Source: Limnoraphis robusta CS-951
Lineage (GTDB): Bacteria > Cyanobacteriota > Cyanobacteriia > Cyanobacteriales > Microcoleaceae
NCBI RefSeq assembly: GCF_000972705.2
Contig: NZ_LATL02000248.1
Location: 541-7,808, forward strand
Direction: 5' to 3'
Length of the DNA: 7,268 bases
The stretch's first letter is position 1; every line of letters starts with the position of its first letter. This document shows, one piece after another, positions 5,074-7,268 of this stretch. The notes beneath the pieces are model-generated. The model had not been told where the DNA came from. It ran no database searches and saw only the letters and a program-made list of their open reading frames with translations. Both the position numbers and the translations under genes were made by a program.

Positions 5074-6306
5074 ATGAATAAATTACATCCTCTGAAAATT
5101 TTAATGATTTCTTCAACCTTTCCCTATCCTCCTAGTCGAGGGGGAACCCAAGTGCGAACCTTTAACTTGCTCAAATATTTGACTCAAAACCATTCTATCA
5201 CTGTTGTAACTCAAAGATCCCCAGATGTCACCGATGTGGAAATTGAGGAGTTGCGAGAATACGTTGATCAATTAGTCGTTTTCCCTCGTCCTCAAACTTC
5301 AGCAGCAACAGGCGGAACTTGGGCAAAAATCAGGCGTTTTGGTCAATTTTTAACCCAAGGAACACCACCCAGCGTCTTGTCAAATTATTCTCAACAGATG
5401 CAACAATGGATTTTGGAGTTTGTGGGTTCGGGAAAATGCGAGGCGATCACTTGCGAACATAGCGTTAATGAAATTTATGTGCGTCCTCAATGGAAACAAC
5501 ATCTCAAAACCGTTGTCAACGTTCATAGTTCTGTTTACGGCACAATTCGCCAACAGTTGGAAACCCACAGGGCAGAAAAACCCCTGCGCGATCGCTTAAA
5601 CCTTCCCCTACTGTATCGCTACGAACAACGCTACTGCTCAAAATTTTCGGCAATTGTGGCAACAACAGAAGAAGATCGTCAACAACTGCAAGCGTTCAAC
5701 CCCAAAGCCCAATTTGAAATTATTCCAAACGGCGTAGACTTCAGTCTGTTTCCTCTGCGCCCAAAAGATCCGGGAGGACACCGATTGATTTTTATCGGCG
5801 CAATGGATAACTTAGCTAATATTGATGCTGCTCGTTATTTTAGTTTAGAGATATTTCCTCAAGTGCAACAGCGTTATCCCGATGCAACACTCGCCCTTGT
5901 GGGGGCTAAACCCGTCCCAGAGGTATCACAATTATCGACATTACCGGGAATAGAAGTCACAGGACGAGTCCCATCAATGGCAGAATATTTACATCAAGCA
6001 ACTGTTTGTGTCATACCGATGCGAACAGGTTTTGGTATTAAAAACAAAACCTTGGAGGCAATGGCAGCAGGAGTGCCTGTAGTCGCCAGCGATCGCGGTT
6101 TAGAAGGACTCGCCGTTGACGGGGCAAATGTGCCGTTACGAGCCTTACGAGCCAACACACTGGAGGAATATGTCGCCGCCATTAGCCAACTTTTCGAGGA
6201 TGCTCAACTCAGACAACAACTCTGTGATCAGGGGCGAAGTCTGATCGAAAGCGAATACACTTGGGAACGAGCGGGTCAACGCTATGAACAAGTCCTACTG
6301 CGATAA
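5074..6306 (+). CDS. Family 4 glycosyltransferase (GT-B fold)
   Basis: The product (410 aa) is a predicted retaining glycosyltransferase using a nucleotide-sugar donor at the cytoplasmic membrane face. The N-terminal acceptor domain starts with LKILMISSTFPYPPSRGGTQVRTFNLLKYL (7-36), which contains the glycine-rich GGTQVR loop. The C-terminal donor domain has IIPNGVDFSLF (216-226), FIGAMDNLANIDAARYF (240-256), and GFGIKNKTLEAMAAGVPVVAS (319-339), where Lys323 and Glu328 belong to the phosphate- and ribose-binding EX7E-type region. The GAMDNLANIDA segment resembles GT4 enzymes tied to exopolysaccharide or PEP-CTERM/EpsH systems, but no exosortase is visible. The ATG at 5074 lacks a Shine-Dalgarno sequence (CACCCCCACCT precedes it). 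It diverges from the minus-strand transferases and probably serves the same glycan. Confidence 0.93.
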   Translation: MNKLHPLKILMISSTFPYPPSRGGTQVRTFNLLKYLTQNHSITVVTQRSPDVTDVEIEELREYVDQLVVFPRPQTSAATGGTWAKIRRFGQFLTQGTPPSVLSNYSQQMQQWILEFVGSGKCEAITCEHSVNEIYVRPQWKQHLKTVVNVHSSVYGTIRQQLETHRAEKPLRDRLNLPLLYRYEQRYCSKFSAIVATTEEDRQQLQAFNPKAQFEIIPNGVDFSLFPLRPKDPGGHRLIFIGAMDNLANIDAARYFSLEIFPQVQQRYPDATLALVGAKPVPEVSQLSTLPGIEVTGRVPSMAEYLHQATVCVIPMRTGFGIKNKTLEAMAAGVPVVASDRGLEGLAVDGANVPLRALRANTLEEYVAAISQLFEDAQLRQQLCDQGRSLIESEYTWERAGQRYEQVLLR

Positions 6307-6330
6307 ATTGTTCCTCAACGACACAGTAGG
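6294..6330 (+). repeat. Composite stem-loop overlapping the GT4 stop codon
   Basis: CCTACTG (6294-6300) pairs exactly with CAGTAGG (6324-6330). An inner stem TTGTT (6308-6312) / AACGA (6317-6321), including one wobble pair, is closed by a 4-nt loop. The stop TAA (6304-6306) lies inside. It is followed by an A-run (6333-6339) rather than a T-run, so it is not a normal plus-strand terminator. It might stabilise the mRNA end or attenuate read-through into the next gene. Confidence 0.45.
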
Positions 6331-6377
6331 GTAAAAAAAGAGAGCAAATAGTAGATCGGAAACCCTGGACAATAGGC

Positions 6378-6381
6378 GGAG
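6378..6381 (+). promoter_or_regulatory. Ribosome-binding site for the gene at 6390
   Basis: GGAG ends 8 nt before ATG 6390. There is no other in-frame ATG between here and the upstream TAG at 6327-6329, so this site decides the start over the internal ATG at 6441. Confidence 0.6.
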
Positions 6382-6389
6382 AGCTGACG

Positions 6390-7268
6390 ATGAACAACAA
6401 GTTTCACCGAAGAAACCGAACACCCAAAACCCCCCCTCAAATGGTGAGAATCCTGTACCGAATCGGATGGCTACACCCAAAACCCAAAGGTAGCGAAACC
6501 TCTGCTGTAGCCCCCATTCAACAGACGTCTAAGCCTTCACGTCGTCGGCAGAGATTACCCCTGCCCAAAAACACTATCCTAAAAGCTGTGTGGAAAAAGT
6601 GGATGGCTGATGGAGTTGCTTTTGCTCTGTTATTGGGCGGATCAACTTTACTCGCCGGCGGTGCTTGGTTTAGTTACAAGTTGATTTTAGATCCCGATGT
6701 CGGAATTTGGCTCAATCAGTTTTTACCGGCTTGGACTCAAGTTCCCTTACAACCCCATGACGCGATCAAAACCCTTGATCAAGTGGGCCTTAGTCTCGAA
6801 GAACAGGGACTTACCATTGGAGAAAGCTTATCCTTACCCCGATCAGATTCTCCCCAATCTTCTCACGCTCTGTTAGAAAATAATCCCTACTTAAACTTCC
6901 TCAAACCGTTTCTCTTACCCCCTGAGAAGCTGGTGCAGAATTCGCCGGATTTGTTAGTTCCGGTGATGAAAAAACGCGAACCTTCTCAAGTTCATCCTTG
7001 TCCTACAGTTTGTCAGGAAATCGTCGAACTGCGAGTTTACAAAGCGGTGCAAATCCCCTACGAACGTCCGGGAAGTGAACCTTATTATCGCTTGGTTCAT
7101 CAACTCGAAGCTAATGGGCCTGCCGAATCCTTTGTACTGGCTTCACTGATTAGTAATCGCACCAACCAACAAGGGTCAAATAAACCCCTTCCTCTAACCC
7201 GGATTCGTCAATTTAGCGGTAAAGCACCCAGCTTTGGGGTTTGGTTTAGTATGGGTGGTGAACGGGTG
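6390..7268 (+). CDS. Single-pass membrane protein of unknown function, partial (3' end beyond window)
   Basis: The frame is open from ATG 6390 through the last base, giving the first 293 residues. Residues 1-70 are basic and Pro-rich, with RRR at 51-53 and many Lys, and are expected to be cytoplasmic. One hydrophobic helix follows (about 75-96, GVAFALLLGGSTLLAGGAWF), then a long soluble region beginning ILDPDVGIWLNQFLPAW that should lie in the periplasm. Two cysteines close together (HPCPTVCQ, about residues 210-217) may form a disulfide. Near the window end the sequence YYRLVHQLEANGPAESFV and the FSGKAPSFGVWF segment resemble a conserved cyanobacterial protein of no known function, as far as I recall. 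No catalytic motif is recognisable. The 83-bp gap after the GT4 gene has no clear terminator, so co-transcription is possible, and a role in envelope or glycan biology is inferred from neighbours only. Confidence 0.85.
   Translation, partial: MNNKFHRRNRTPKTPPQMVRILYRIGWLHPKPKGSETSAVAPIQQTSKPSRRRQRLPLPKNTILKAVWKKWMADGVAFALLLGGSTLLAGGAWFSYKLILDPDVGIWLNQFLPAWTQVPLQPHDAIKTLDQVGLSLEEQGLTIGESLSLPRSDSPQSSHALLENNPYLNFLKPFLLPPEKLVQNSPDLLVPVMKKREPSQVHPCPTVCQEIVELRVYKAVQIPYERPGSEPYYRLVHQLEANGPAESFVLASLISNRTNQQGSNKPLPLTRIRQFSGKAPSFGVWFSMGGERV

Noticed and set aside
6209..6480. Minus-strand open frames around the GT4/membrane-protein junction
   Set aside because: They overlap the well-supported plus-strand genes, lack motifs and have Phe/Cys/Ser-rich translations typical of antisense shadows.
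1..7268. CRISPR array, toxin-antitoxin pair, riboswitch or prophage genes
   Set aside because: No regularly spaced repeats, no small paired genes and no recognisable aptamer or phage motifs were seen on either strand.

Overview
The window reads as a cyanobacterial chromosome segment. The evidence is an ndhL gene (a subunit found in cyanobacterial and plastid NDH-1), a tRNA-Leu(UAA) gene split by the classic cyanobacterial/plastid group I intron, the ndhL-DUF3007-trpA gene order, and five exact GCGATCGC (HIP1) octamers. The moderate, fairly AT-rich composition and the glycosyltransferase content would fit a filamentous, Oscillatoria-like lineage, but that placement is a guess.

Layout. Positions 1-141 hold what looks like the C-terminal tail of an IS605-type tnpB gene, broken by an in-frame TGA and ending in a small hairpin. 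An AT-rich spacer of about 250 bp follows. Positions 396-714 (minus) are trnL-UAA with a 234-nt group I intron and a good sigma-70-type promoter upstream (760-789). Reading right from about 790 comes the conserved operon ndhL (932-1165), a DUF3007 gene (1165-1488, sharing one base with ndhL) and trpA (1548-2366), closed by a strong stem-loop at 2424-2446. Positions 2367-3027 form a 661-bp non-coding stretch between convergent transcription units. It carries several inverted repeats and one direct repeat, and looks like a scarred boundary between the housekeeping block and an accessory block.

The accessory block (3028-7268) is a glycan-type locus. On the minus strand lie a putative GT-A-like transferase of the Npun_R2821/Npun_R2823 type (3996-5012, start corrected) and a family 2 glycosyltransferase (3028-3972), 23 bp apart and probably one operon. 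Divergent from them is a GT4 (GT-B fold) glycosyltransferase (5074-6306), followed by the 5' part of a single-pass membrane protein with a large probably periplasmic region (6390 to beyond the window end). Together the three transferases suggest assembly of an exopolysaccharide or another surface glycan or glycoprotein. No polymerase, flippase or export gene is visible here, so the product cannot be named.

I found no CRISPR array, toxin-antitoxin pair, phage module or intact transposon. Nothing here can be claimed as a new system. The least explained parts are the putative transferase of unknown substrate, the truncated membrane protein, and the inverted-repeat-rich spacer.
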